DNA of 64,000 nt from Erythrocercus mccallii (Eukaryota > Chordata > Aves > Passeriformes > Dicruridae), in NCBI GenBank assembly GCA_013397435.1, contig VZRG01002056.1:1-64000 (forward strand), written 5' to 3'. Shown here in pieces: positions 1-13,123 of the stretch. Position numbers and translations under genes: made by a program. Under the pieces are notes generated by a model. That model ran no database searches. It saw only the letters and a list, made by a program, of their open reading frames with translations, and had not been told where the DNA came from. Position 1 is the stretch's first letter, and each line of letters begins with the position of its first letter.

Positions 1-1657
1 ATTTTTCTGCTTAAAATAGATGGCCTTGCAAAGTGTTGAAGCAACAAATCTTGAGAGAGATCAAGAAAGATACAAAGGCATTTCACTCTGTATATGTAAA
101 ATAAAGTCTAAAAGTTTGGGCAGAGCTCAGTCTGGCAGCTTTCTGTCTCTTAGGTCATACAGAGAAAGCTTTTGGCAGTGGCTTTTTGGCAAAAAGCTTT
201 GTCTGGAAACATATTTAGTCAGCATATGAAATGTGATAGCCCTGGTAGCACGGCTGTGTCTGCAGGCACTAATAGAGTTAGGCTTCAGCCCCATCTGCTG
301 TTGGATCAGGATTGCTCTGTTGCTTTGCCAGCACAGGACAGCCCTTGCCAAAACACAGAGCGGGACGTGAGGAGACTGACAAACCCCTCCTGGTGTCAGC
401 TCTCCTAATGATCCTGTTGTTTGCCATGCTGATGAAAGCCAATGGTGCCCATGGAGAATTCCAGCACAGCCTCCCTGCTGCTGAGCTCCCACCATGGGCT
501 CTGTGGGGAGCTGCAGCTGTACCTGCAGGGGATCAGCAGTGCCCTCTCGGTGTACCTGGGTGAGCAGCAAGCATATTTGCACCCCAAGGCCTGTAAGAAT
601 AGAACATTATTCATTTCCAGTGCCTGTGTTTACAGAAGTAGCAGTGGATGCAGAGATCCTTTCACTTCAGTGAAATGTCTCCGATAATTTGAGTTATGCA
701 ACAGTGACAAAGAGAGCAGACCTGCGGATTTGGCTCAGAAGGCTTAAAATCTTCAGGCATTAATTCATGAAACTCTCAAATCCTGGATACTCTGGTGACT
801 GTAAAGCACAGCAGATTTGTGTTTGATTTTTACTTGAGGCTGATCGTTTCAGGAAATAAAAAGATTCACTTTGAAAGAGATTTTCAGTTCTTCTTCAGTT
901 GTTATTTCTGGAGGGGTTAGATAGAAAAGCTACATGTGAAACAAATCAGGGACTAAAAATCCTTAGCTTTGTTTTGAGGATATCAGAATGGTTTATTGCC
1001 ATTGTGGTAAGCAAAAGGAGAAAAAGCAGTGACTTTCTAGAAAGATTTCCACCGCATTTTTATCTGACTTCTGCAGGACATCAGAACAGCCTATCTGTTC
1101 AGCCAAAATACCTCTCCAGTTATCATTTGACTCTGATGAAAAAAGTGCTAAAATGGCAGAGTTTGGGATTGCTTGAGCATATTTTCTCACTTAAGCTGAG
1201 CTTGTTCACATTCAAAGCTAAAACAAATTATCTCAATTGCATTTAGGAGAGTAAACATACTCTTGCTTTTCTATCTCATGTTTGAGTAGTTCTGGTGAAA
1301 GCATAATGTGTGGTAATCTTCGGGTTTATATCCTCTTCCTGCATTTGTTTTATTGGACAAAATTAAAGGTCAATGGTCCTGAACTAGTCAAGAGAATTAC
1401 TCTAAATTCTCAGTCATTGCCATTTTTCCTCTCTCTGCTTTAAGTAACATAGGGCTTAGCTGCCAAAGTTTTAATTCTTCATGTATGAGGAGAACGATAG
1501 TTGCAATTTGGTTTTGCATTTCAGTTATATAGTTTTGTAAATGAAGACGTCAGCAAAAGGCTACTTGCTCCTTCCACATTGCCCCTAGTGTGGAAAATAT
1601 AATGATCAAGCAGATTTTTCCCCATTCTCATCGTTTTCCTCTTTCGTGTTCTTCCAG
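1..1657 (+). other. PEAK1: PEAK1 intron upstream of the first coding exon
   Basis: No exon, RNA gene or recognisable repeat was found here. The stretch ends in a pyrimidine-rich tract and an AG at 1656-1657 that fits a splice acceptor just ahead of the exon carrying the PEAK1 start codon. PEAK1 normally has non-coding 5' exons, so this is inferred to be the last 5'-UTR intron, with the promoter lying left of the window. Short ORFs here have no recognisable protein similarity. Confidence 0.6.
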
Positions 1658-1769
1658 CATGATCGCTGCTCGAGGAAGCGTCCGTACAACGCGAACAGAG
1701 CGGAACCCCATGGATGAGACTGCTACCATGCACTGAGCGGCACGGCATCAGGCGCAGAGCTCTGGGAAA
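1658..1769 (+). promoter_or_regulatory. PEAK1: PEAK1 5' UTR segment with upstream ORFs
   Basis: This is the untranslated start of the exon that carries the PEAK1 ATG, assuming the acceptor AG at 1656-1657 is used. An ATG at 1659 opens a 25-codon reading frame closed by TGA at 1734-1736; it is in the same frame as PEAK1, so this stop shows that the main frame is not open from further upstream. A second ATG at 1714 opens a 61-codon frame in another register that runs to 1899, across the main start. Such upstream ORFs often lower translation of the main ORF; that effect is inferred here. The main ATG at 1770 has A at -3, a favourable Kozak context. Confidence 0.55.
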
Positions 1770-4700
1770 ATGTCTGCTTGCAACACTTTCACTGAGCACG
1801 TCTGGAAACCCGGTGAATGTAAGAACTGCTTCAAGCCCAAGAGCTTGCACCAGTTACCCCCAGTGTCAGAAAAGAAGCCCCTCTCGCATGGAAACCTGAA
1901 GCCCAATGCAAACCAAAGCAACAGCCAGCGCGGGAGGAACAGCGGCAGCTTCCGCCCGCCCGTGGCCAAGAAGCCCACGATAGCTGTGAAGCCCACCATG
2001 ATGGTGGCAGACGGGCAGGGGCTGTGTGGGGAGCTCACCACGCTGGAGCAGTGCGAGAACAAACCCCTGCCTGCGGGGTGGAACCGCAACAAGGCGGTCT
2101 TGAACAAAAAACCACTGAACAATAATAATGAGGAGGAGATCGAAGGCTACAGCCATGTTCCTAGGCCTTATGGCAACAGTGAGGGCGTGGGTAAGATACC
2201 AAATAACAATAATAATGGACTGACAGAAGTTTTGAAGGAGATTGCGGGTTTGGATACCACACCTCAGCTCACTGGAAGTGAAACGAACGCAAGAGAAACC
2301 TTCTTGGGAAGGATAAATAATTGTTACAAAAGATCGTTAGAAAGGAAGATCCCTCCGAGCTGCATGGTGGGTGGAATGAAGGATTCACAGAGTAAGCACG
2401 TTATTCTGAGTGGAAGCACTGAAGTCATTAGTAATGAAGGTGGACGTTTCTGTTATCCAGAGTTCTCTAGTGGAGATGAGAGTGAGGATGACACGTTTTT
2501 TGGCAGCATGCAGGAAGAGCACGAGAGCTGGGATGAAAGTGACGAAGAGCTGTTAGCAATGGAAATCCGCATGAGGGGCCAACCTCGCTTTGCTAATTTC
2601 AGAGCTAACACCCTGTCTCCTGTTCCATTCTGTGTTGACAAAAAATGGAATACTGTGCCCCTTCGGAACAAGTCTCTCCAGCGGATCTGTGCAGTGGATT
2701 ATGACGACAGCTATGATGAAATCTTAAATGGTTACGGGGAAGAGACTGTGATTCTTTATGGGCAAGAGAGCATGCAGAGCATGGTATCTTCTGATTCCAC
2801 ATCTCCCGATTCTTCTTTGACAGAAGAGTCTCGTTCTGGGACGACCAGCAGTTCTTCCCAGAAGCTTTGTAATGGAGGGTTATCTCCTAGCACTCCTCAG
2901 GACCTAAAAGTGATTGAACAAGAATATGAAAGTCTTTGTGACAATCAACAAGTGAAGGACGTGCCAAAAGCACCGAGAAATGCTCTGAAAAGTCTGGAAA
3001 CTCACAAGGCAGTCCTTGCACTTCGCCTGGAGGAGAAGGATGGCAAAATTGCTGTGCAGACTGATACACAGGAGAATAAAAGTTCTTCAGATGTTGCTGG
3101 TCAAGCCGTAACAATTAATTTAGTGCCTGTGGAGGAGCAAGCTAAACCTTACAGGGTGGTGAATATGGAGCAACCAGTGTGCAAGCCATACACCGTAGTG
3201 GATGTATCAGCTGCCATGACCAGTGAATGTAAAGAGAATCAGACTGAAACCTCAGAAACCAAAAGGGCATCATCTAACCCGAGCTCACCAGTAACCCCAG
3301 GCACTCCTATTGCATCCTCTGCATCACCTGTACATGTACAAGCTACTCAGAAAAAATCCAGCGCAATCAGATACCAAGAAGTGTGGACTTCTAGCACTAG
3401 TCCCAGACAGAAGATACCTAAGGTGGAACTGATTGGAAACAGCTCAGGACCTTCCATTCCTCCCAGGAAGACAAGCCACAAGTCAGCTCCTACTTCACCT
3501 ACAGCTACAAACATTTCTTCAAAAACTATCCCAGTTAAGTCTCCTAATTTGTCTGAGATAAAATTCAACAGTTACAACAATGCTGGCATGCCACCTTTTC
3601 CTATTATCATTCATGATGAGCCCACTTACGCTAAGAGTTCCAAAAATGCTATTAAAGTTCCTATTGTGATCAATCCAAATGCATATGATAACTTGGCAAT
3701 CTATAAAAGTTTTCTAGGGACCAGTGGGGAGCTGTCCATCAAAGATAAAACTACAAGTGTGATAAGCCATACCTATGAAGAAATAGAAACTGAAAGCAAA
3801 GCTACCGAAGCCATAGGCAGCAAGCCCACTGAGCTGCCCCAGGCAAAGGGGGTGGCCAATAGCTCTGAGTGCAGGCTGGGCTCTGTGGCTCAAAAGGTCC
3901 AAGAGTTCAACAGCTGCCTCAGTAAAAGCCAGATATCCCCACAGAGGAGTCACAGTACTGACCACAGCTCCCCATCCAGAGTTCAAAAGGCAATGCAAGA
4001 GCCTGCAGCAAAAACAGACATAACCCCGGATGGTTCTGTTGGCAGCAGCAGTGGCAGAGAGAACGCAAGCACGGTGCTCTCACAGATTGTGGCTTCTATC
4101 CAGCCTCCACAGTCTCCTCCAGAAACGCCTCAGTCTGCTCCCAAGTCCTGTAGTGTAGAAGAACTGTATTCCTTACCCCCTGAGGGAGATGCTACTAAAA
4201 ACACCCTGGTACGACCCAAGTCTCTGTTTACATCACAGCCTGAAGTGGAGTCCTCCAAGACAGAAAACGCTGCCATTAAAATGCAGAAAGATCCACTTTC
4301 ACCGCCAGCTGCCACTCCCTCTCCAAAGCCAGCGCGAGCCACCCCGAGTGCCACGAGTCCCCAGGCAGAGCAGGCACCGCCATTCCCCCCTCCACGCTCC
4401 ACCTCCTCTCCCTACCATGCCAGTAACTTGCTGCAAAGGCATTTCAGCAATTGGGCCAAACCCAACAGCCCCACCAGGTCGACAGAGGCAGAGTCCATCC
4501 TGCACTCGGAGGGGCGGCGTCCCGATGCGAAACCCAAGCGCTGGATATCGTTCAAGAGCTTCTTCCGCCGCAGGAAAGCTGACGATGAGGAAGAGAGAGA
4601 GAAGGACAGGGAGAAAGGGAAGTTGGTGGGTCTGGATGGAACTGTTATCCACATGCTGCCCCCTCCTCCAGTGCAGCGGCACCACTGGTTCAGCGAGGCC

Positions 4701-4924
4701 AAGTCGGACTCCAGCGAGAAGCCGTCGATCGTTTTCATGTACAGGTGTGACCCGGCACAAGCGGAGCCGAGGGCTGAGCTCCCACCCAAGGGTGGGGTGG
4801 AGTCTGCTATTGCTGAGGCACTGGCCAAAGACAAGGGAGAAATGCAGGAAAAGCCTCCAGAGAGCTCGGAACAGAATGTAGTGATCCATTCCTCACCACC
4901 TCAGGCTCCCAAGAAAATCCCCAG
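1770..4924 (+). CDS. PEAK1: PEAK1 coding exon 1: disordered scaffold region (residues 1-1051)
   Basis: This large exon encodes the N-terminal three-fifths of PEAK1, a cytoplasmic scaffold that joins Src-family kinases, Grb2, Shc1 and Crk to the actin cytoskeleton and focal adhesions. The protein start MSACNTFTEHVWKPGECKNC and long blocks further on are recognisably those of mammalian PEAK1. The region is Ser/Pro-rich and low in predicted structure. Visible docking sites are Tyr620 in DEPTYAKSS, Tyr639 in NAYDNL (a Grb2 SH2-type YxN site, matching human Y635) and Tyr669 in HTYEEIE (a Src-family SH2 YEEI site, matching human Y665). A basic patch KPKRWISFKSFFRRRK precedes a polyproline stretch. 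The exon ends in phase 2 at CCCAG|GTACC and joins the next exon to give KKIPSQVPDD, which aligns with the human junction. An in-frame TGA upstream and the conserved N terminus support the start. If the donor is not used, the frame continues for 42 codons to TAA at 5049-5051. Confidence 0.97.
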
Positions 4925-5078
4925 GTACCACTCTGCTGTTTTAGTCACTTACTCAGTTGTGAACTGTCCTGTATATGCTGCTGGAAAGGGAGAGACTAAG
5001 GAGTTTTATTACATTAATGCAATTATTTCAAAGTCTATTTATTTTAGGTAACTTAGAGTGTATTTTAAAATCTTTATT

Positions 5079-5127
5079 ATGTTAGATACCAGAAAAGATG
5101 TAAGATATGTTAGATACCAGAAAAGAT
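5079..5127 (+). repeat. 21-bp direct repeat, two copies
   Basis: The same 21 bases (containing GTTAGATACCAGAAAAGAT) occur at 5079-5099 and 5107-5127, 28 bases apart. This is a small local tandem duplication inside the PEAK1 intron, just after the intron-retention stop codon. No function is indicated. Confidence 0.9.
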
Positions 5128-5424
5128 TTATTAGAAGCAGTACCTGATTTTTAGAGTTTGTCTTGCAGGCTCACTAATATGTCACAATAGCCATGTTCCA
5201 TTCAATCAGATGCATTCTCTTCAATTTCTACTTTAAGAAAGTATTTCTGTATTATGGGAAACTTCAGAATTTCTCAGCAGAAATAGAAGGCAACTATTGA
5301 GAAGTACAATAGAAATTAAAAGGTCTGTGACTCACGGAAGATGCTGTGTTAACTTTACCTCGCTTGCCCGAGAATTCAACAAATGCTAATTAACCACACT
5401 GCAACATCACTGCAGCACTCTCAA

Positions 5425-5430
5425 AATAAA
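5425..5430 (+). terminator. PEAK1: Candidate intronic poly(A) signal (AATAAA)
   Basis: A canonical AATAAA lies 501 bases past the exon 1 donor and about 375 bases past the TAA that ends the intron-retained reading frame. If used, it would give a transcript encoding only the scaffold region plus a 42-residue novel tail. The hexamer alone is common in AT-rich DNA, so use is unproven. Confidence 0.2.
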
Positions 5431-8400
5431 CCTTGTAAAAAATAATAACAGAATAACAGTAATAACAGAATTAGAGTACCTACGAAATAGTGTTATCTCT
5501 GTCTTGCAAGGCCTTTAGCAGTGACTGTGCTTTGTCCCCTGACAGTGCTGGATCCAGTAAGAGCTGGTCACATCAGTTGCAGTCAGTCATGTGGGCAGAG
5601 CAAAATTCCCTGAGTGCTGGACCACAGCTGTAGATGTGTTGGAATTTGTCTTCCAATGTCATTACACAAACCAATTCCAAAGTACCCTCAAACTTGAGTT
5701 ATTTATTTCATTATAACAAAAACCTAATGGGAGGAAATCAAAAATTTTGTGAAGTGTGAGCCCCAGAAAATGTATCCTGACAGTGTTTTTTGGTTTTCTC
5801 TCTCCATATTCTGTACAAGAAAACTGCAGTGTTTTTAGCTAAAAACAGTTTTAACCTAATAGAAATCTCTGTGTGAGCATAGTTAGAGCTTACCATAAGC
5901 TAACTGGCACTAAAGTAAAATAACTTGGTTTTCTTTCTCCATTGTCTACACAGGAAAAGTGCTAGAATAACCCTTGATAGGAGTGCAGTGTCTAGATTTA
6001 CCCTAACTGAATTGGTGAGAGGTAGCTACCTTTAGAGGGCAAGTTAAAGGATTGCAGGAGTTTGTACTCTCAATCCCCTTTACAGGAAGCTGGTTTTTTC
6101 TCCTGTCTCTGGAGGAAGCTGGAGAAAGTGAGGTTGATTTTGGTTAGAGTGCCATCAGGAGATTCCCCAGCTCCCACCTCTTAGTGCCCTGCTCTTGGCA
6201 GGACAGTTCCTGTGCTCTGGTGAACCAGACCAGAGATCCAGGTGAGAAGGAACTTTGCAGTCTCTGTTCAGCCACATCAGGGGATGGGGCAGGAAGGAGC
6301 AGCTGCTGCTCTGGGTGCTGAGAGGGCAGGAACAGCCTGTCAGGGATTCTTGCACTGCCCTGGAGATGGTGCTGTTGGAATGTGTGCTGTTCTCGCACTG
6401 CAGCTGGGATTCCTTCTGCCCGCCCTTTTGAAGGCAATGGGTCACTGGTCTCTGATTCACTTATTCCAAAAAGCACATTTACTCTTTAGTTTTCTTCAAG
6501 TCCCAATGATGCTGGTTAAAACCATACCTCAGAATTTTCCCCAGTGAAAACTGGAATTTTCCAAATGTTAGAATTGGAATTTCTTCTTTCTGACAATGTT
6601 GTTCCTTGGTTTCTACAAATTTCAAAGAAAATGCACTGAGGTGATGAGTTGTGGGAACACTGGGCAGTGGGTAGCTTTATGCTTCAGTTCTTATATTCTT
6701 GGTGCCTTGAGTTATTTAGGATTTTTTAATACTTTTTAATGTTGTTAATGAGACCGAGTGAAACCTTATAATGCCACAAAATTGAAGGTTTTTATTGTTG
6801 TCCAAGGGGTTTGGCTTTTGCTTTTAGAATCCTGGTGGGTGAGAATCAGGATTTCTAAATGCCATTTTTGCACAAGTAGGAGGCATAACCCATGAGAAGC
6901 TATGCTTGTTTTGTGTTAAGCCTCCAGGTATTAGTACAAGGTTAGCTGTAATTCAGGCTAAAATATGTGCATGAAAAAGATGTTTAGAATGTTCAGTTAA
7001 GCCTGCAGAGGCTTAGAGGAGAATGGATGACCTGAAGATAGCAATCAGTGAACAGGACACTTCCCTAACTCAGAATGCCAAGAACAGCAAGCTCTCTGAA
7101 AAAACAAACTGATGACCTGGAAAACAAGATAAACTTTAAAAATGTCCAGTTACTGGGGGCTCCCAAAATCAAATTAAATGAAGATACAGTATTTCCTTAC
7201 TTTGCAATGGATTAAAAAGCTGCTAAAGATTGACAACACAACCACAAAACGGCTGAAGGTATTTCAAGTTATCACTAGAAAGGTCAGTTTTCCCTTTGAA
7301 CAGCACTTGCAAAATAATCAGTTTTTCAGAAAGGTGAAAGTTATCTCTCTGTTATACAAAGGAACTTGGTTTTGGTTTCTCAGTGTGATTGTTTCTGTTT
7401 GATGGCAGGATGCACATCTGCTGGTTCAAAAGGAACTAGCAAATAATAATATATTTAATTTACCAAAAATGTGTAGATAGATTAATTTTTGCTAAAAATC
7501 AGCAGTCATGTCAGTTTTATCATTAATTAGGATGAAAACACCTTTAGCTCATGAAGCAGCTGTTGTTCTCAGGCGCAGAACCTAAAATTGACCAAAAGAT
7601 AACATGATATTTCTGGCCTGAGTCACTGTAATTGATGAAGGTTGTACACCACAGCATGCTATCCATTCATCACAAGTTGAATAAAAAGATCCTTCAAAGG
7701 CTTTGTTATCTTATGGATCAGAGTGTTCCTACTGCTCATACCCAGCAGCAACTTGTTCGATTGAGACATTTCCTAAAAGCAAAGTGCAGCACAGAGTCCT
7801 GCTGCTTCCTTGGCTGTCTTCATAAAGCACATCAGAGCTGAACTAATCTGATCTGGGCACAGCCATCTCCATTTCAGTTACAGGTTAAACTCAAGAGTTT
7901 CCTTTCACAACTGCAAATCAGCCATAACTTTCCTTTATGGGATCTTTGGGCCAGCCTTGAATGAAATGAAGATAAAACTCTGTTTTTCCTGAAATACTTC
8001 CTTCAGGCAGTGAGGTCTTTGTATTTATTTTGTTCTGGTTCAAATAAGGAAGCATTTTTTCATAGCTAAATTTGTGATCACCAGTCTAATTCCTAAGATT
8101 GTGTTAATTTTTGCAAAAGGATTTGAGCTCATAACTGATAGATCTGAGCTCTGTGTAGAGGAATATGAGTGTTGTGACAGGTCACTCAGTAGACACAATG
8201 GGAATCATTGTTCTTCAAAAATGTAGTCATACATTAAGATCAGGATTTCATCCAGAGACAGGCAGGAATAACCACCACTGCCACATTCCACTTTCACATT
8301 GTCACCGATCCAGTCCTGCAGATTCCACAGCTGCTTCAGGAACTGCTTGGGAAGATAACAAAATCTGTGATATCACAGTAGGGCTCTGTTTAAAACAAAG

Positions 8401-11400
8401 GCCTTCCCAGTTTGGAGGGCTTCTGGTATAACTCTTAGGACGAGGTTCTCACGTGAACCCAAAGGTTTTAGGTACAGCCCGAGTAAATAGATGAGAATTC
8501 AAGGATGTCATATAGGTGAAAAGAAATTCCTTGCTTGAGCAAGTCTACTGAAATGGGAGAAATTCTCCCTGAAAATTTAAGGTGGATCAGCTCTTCCTTG
8601 CTGTCAAATCCATGTTAGGGCTTTTCTTATCTAGATATCAGCAAGCTTTATCTACCTTACTTAGCAGTGCTTAGCAGTGCTTTTTTGTCAATTAAAAACT
8701 TGTGAGATTTTTCTCTAGAACATCTTCCAATTCTAACAGAATTGGAAATTCTGCATGTGCATTAAGCAGTAGGTTTGGTAACGTTTTATGTGAGAATTTG
8801 TAAACACCAAGGACTGTTAAAGATCCAAGTAGAAGGGACTTTAACATTTATTATTTGATAAATTTAGATTAAGAAATGGTAAATCATGTAGTATTGTTCT
8901 TAACTCCTCTAATACAGTCTGTAAAATGGAAAGACTGAGAACCTAAAATGGATAAAGAAAAATATCTTCTTTATAATGCACAGTTAATCTGTGAAACTCA
9001 TTGCCATTAAGTTTCAGTGACACTAAAGAGCTTAGCAGGATGTCTTTACTGGATTATCAAGTGTACTCCCTTTATCCGTGCAAACATCGCATTATACGAG
9101 ATCTAAAAAAAAAAAATTCTCAAGCTTCAGGACCAAGGCGGCTTCTCAAAAATCAGAATTAGGAATGAACTTCATGGCTTAGTTGTTTCAGGTTGTCATT
9201 TGAGAAGTTTGTTTCCCTTTCCTCTTTAGTGACTATTTGTGGTGGTGAGGAGGGACTGAACTGCAGGAGCCACTGGAATGTTTTCTGTATCCATAGTGCC
9301 CTCTGACTGAAACCTGGGCACTGGTTGTCTCTGCTCAGTGTTTTGCAGGAATAAAGTGGTCTGTGTTCTGAGGAGAAGTTCCTGGGTAAGGTGGCCTCTG
9401 ACCTCCCTCCAGCCATTAACCTCTGCATTTTTCCTCTAGCATGATTCAGTCAGTTTAGGCTTTATATTTGCTTTATTAGCTTAAAAGTGCAGGGCCTGAG
9501 GGCATCTCAAAGCGCTCTCTTTGAAACTAATATAGCTACAAATTACACAGTTGGTTTTTTGTGTGTGTAAAATGAAGTCCTCTTCCTTGTCATCTCCAAC
9601 TGTACAGCTGCCATTGAGCGCTGCTGTGTTGACGTCCACTCGGGGAGGAGATCAGAGTCTGTGCTGGCTCCAAGGCCACATCAGCTTTCCTCTGTTTCTG
9701 TCACTAATTCCTGCACTGGGATTTATGTGCTGTCTTGTACAGAACTGTGTTCCCTCACCTTGGCCTCTGGATCTGACCCTAATTCAGGAATACACTCTCA
9801 CAATCACTTCTTATAAGCATTCCACTTTATCTCCCTCATATTCATTGCTGTTTATTAATCACTCTAATTGAGCAGGCGTGCTCTGAATAGAGGAGAACAC
9901 AGGTCACACAAGAACTGTGATTCCAGTGTCCTCACCAAAGTTAACACGCTACACAGGCAGTTTTCTGGATCCTACTGTTCCCAGAAGACAGAGGCGACTT
10001 AGACTGCGTCATCTTCTGGCTAGCCTCCAAAAACCGTGGAGGAGGAGACCCTGAAGGAAAGAGTTACAGGCATTTGTTCCTGCAGAAAAATAACACTTTA
10101 AAAACAGTTTTGAGCCTGTGCACATGTGAATAACAAGTATTTGAATTCGGTGGGGTGTTGTCCAAAAGGCAGCCATTTTTATGGCAAGTTTTTTTGCTTC
10201 CCATAATCTCAGCTTCTTAGGAAAACAGACACGTTCTCTGCAGACAGAGAGCTGCTTCCTCCACGAACTGAATAGTTGTTTAGCTTCAGCCACTTGTGCC
10301 CGAGGAGCAGAGTTCTCTAAGATAATTAATTTCTATGAAGTTTGTTTTTGAAATAGAAAAGGGAAGAGAAAAAGACTTGGACAGAGGAGGCTGCGCCCAC
10401 TTATGGTAGATGCTAAATATGTGCTCTTATGCAAGGCATCAAAGAATCCATCCTGGCAAAATATCTATAAATATCCCAAATAAGGAGATAGCTTTAAGTA
10501 TGACTCGCTACCAACAAGCAGATAGAAAATTATACAAAACCAGGCTTTAATGGTTCTAATCTGAGAGAACTGCCTGTTTATCAGCTGCTTCTCTTTCCTC
10601 GAAAAAACTTAAAACAGTTAAAACATTTTAACTGTTTCGTTCATGAAGCAACTGGGGATTTGATTCTTGTAGTTCCCTGAGTAAGGTTGATTCCCCCTTT
10701 TATTCCTCCTGTGTCCTGCCAGCACCACTGAAGGAGTTGACATTTGCACTGTGTACATGAGTTTGATCTCTCTGTCCTCAGCGTTAAGATACTGCGAAGC
10801 ATTTCCCCACGGATTTCATGACCTGACCTCTAATTGCTGTGGTTTTAAATGTATTCTTTTAAGGCACTGAATACAGATTTGAGATACTCTCTTAGTCTTT
10901 AACAATAGGTTAGTGTTACTTCCTAAAACTCCTCTTGAGAGCTGGACTTGCTTTTCCTGGAGCAGTAGCCATGAGTAAGGCCATAGGCGTCATTCCAGAG
11001 CAGTGATGCAGCAGCCATGCCCTGTGTCCTGCAGGGAGGCAGGGAGGCAGTGCAGGAGTTAAGAAGGCAGGGCTGGATCTGCCTGGCTTCCCGGGGCCTT
11101 GGCAGGGCCCAGCCCCCCAAGGTAAACACTGAGGTGCAGTAGGTGTATCACTCTGTGCAGAGTTCAGCCCTCTTGCTCACAGCTTGCACAACTTGTAGCA
11201 CACCAGAACACTGTGGAATCAATGGCTCGCCAGAGTTTCAAGACATGATTAAAAGACTCAAGAAGGCCCTGAAAGAATTTCCTTTAATGGGGAATTGTGT
11301 GAGTGAGTACAGTGGGTGAGTTGGTATTTTTTTTTCTTTCTTCCTTTCTAGCTGTTGGTTTACTTTGGCAAAACGCTTCTGAGCTTAGGTGTAGTGTATG

Positions 11401-13123
11401 TGCTTGCATGTGTCTGGTTTGGAGAATGAGTATGTTCTTACCTCACCAAGTGATACTAAAAAGTTACTTTGAGATGTGATAATTCCTGGTTTGTGGCAAT
11501 GACAGAACTATTAGAACCTATTTCTTCTTAAAGAAAACATTCCTGTTGAGGAATGCAGGTATGTATCTTATTTACAGCAACTACAAGTCTTTAGTTAAAT
11601 TATCCTGAGAGCCTTGTTACTGCTTTAATTTTATGTCTGCTTTACTCTGAAATTACCGAGGTTAACTCTTTAATGTGGATATATTTATGGCACATGGAAT
11701 GTTCTTCACACCATTCCTATGCATGGTACTAAAACTGAACAAAAAATGTTATGCTGATTAAAGATTACATCTTTTTGAACTTAAGCCATTTTTTCTCTTT
11801 TACTAACAAGTTCTAATGAGTTTGGTTTGTGTCAGCCTGCAGTTAAAATTCATGAGTCTGAGCAGAAACAGCATGTGCACACTGCACTGTCCTGGGTCTT
11901 GTCATGCAGAGCATTGGCATGTTGAATCTTTGTACTCGGGGATTGCTACAAGACTGTGTCCCAGGATTTTCAGGATTTTGGCTTTGCCACAGACATATAC
12001 CTATCATTTATGTTAACTCTTTGTGGAAGTTTGAAATCCTTATCACAAAAAATAGGTATCTCTACAGATACATGATGTGCTGATCATTTTTTTGATGGAA
12101 GTGTGTTACTCCTGTCCCTAATGGAAGTCACAAATAGTTCAAATTCTTGCTGCTGTATTTGATCAGGCTGTAGTAATGAGAACTAGCAAACAGCACATAG
12201 GCTCTTGAGATTTGGCCTGTAATGACTATTTGTTTCTGCAAGTGAGAGAACATAAAGGTATGGAAATACTTTTGCTCTGACATGTTTTTGTGGCATATTA
12301 TTGATAAATGCTGCTATATTTTCAGTATGATTGTGGGGTTTTATTAAATCTCAAATTTTTTTATGCATATAATGCATAATTTTAAAATTATACTGCAATA
12401 AATATATCCATGGAAACCAACTGAATGCACAACTTTCAGAGTTCTGTGCCTTAAGTCATCACAGTTTAATTAAAACTTCATAGCTAAGAGCAGGCACAGA
12501 GGAATGTCTTCAGTGCCTTTTGCAGCTGGCCTAATGCAGATGGATTTTAATGGTGGAGAATTTTATATGGGAAAGAGATTATTGGCCTAAATGAGGTCTG
12601 TTTCCCAGAGTGTCAGTTCCCAAAATCCTACCAGTATATGAAAACACATCATTGAACTTTTATGCATTTATTGGGACTTAATCCCCCTTGCTATAGCTTG
12701 TTGTATTTGTTTGAGGCACAGTTGTTTGCAGTGGTAAAAAGCACCTTATACTCTGCTGCTGTCCTGAGTCCCACACACTTTACCCAGAATCACGCCTGCA
12801 TATTTGTCAGTACGGATGTTGATGGCAGTCAGGCTGTAAAACATTTTATTCTACCTCCTATATCAAAGGCATGAACTATTATATCCATAGAGAGAGTTAT
12901 AATCATGATAATAGTAACTAACATGTTACTCTTCCAGTCACAAGTTGTTTCTTCTCATTACAATAAAAATTATAGGTAATTGCTCTTAGAAAAGGAGGGT
13001 GAAAGAACTTATTCTTTGCCAGTTCATTCCCCTTGCTGAGGATACTTAGTGCCTGAGCTGGCATTCGCAGCAGGAGCCAGTGCCCAGGTGGCTCTCCAGG
13101 TGACGTTGTTGTGTTTGTTTCAG

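Larger units (their letters stand above)
4925..13123 (+). other. PEAK1: PEAK1 intron after coding exon 1
   Basis: This GT-AG intron of about 8.2 kb runs from the donor GTACCA at 4925 to the acceptor CAG at 13121-13123. It is AT-rich and holds no further recognisable exon. It contains a short direct repeat near 5.1 kb and a poly(A)-like signal at 5425. Short ORFs within it show no family resemblance. Confidence 0.85.

Noticed and set aside
4189..4889. Long overlapping ORFs (230 codons + strand, 196 and 140 codons - strand) inside PEAK1 exon 1
   Set aside because: They lie wholly within the GC-rich, proline-rich part of a confidently identified coding exon, in other frames, and show no family features. 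They are shadows.
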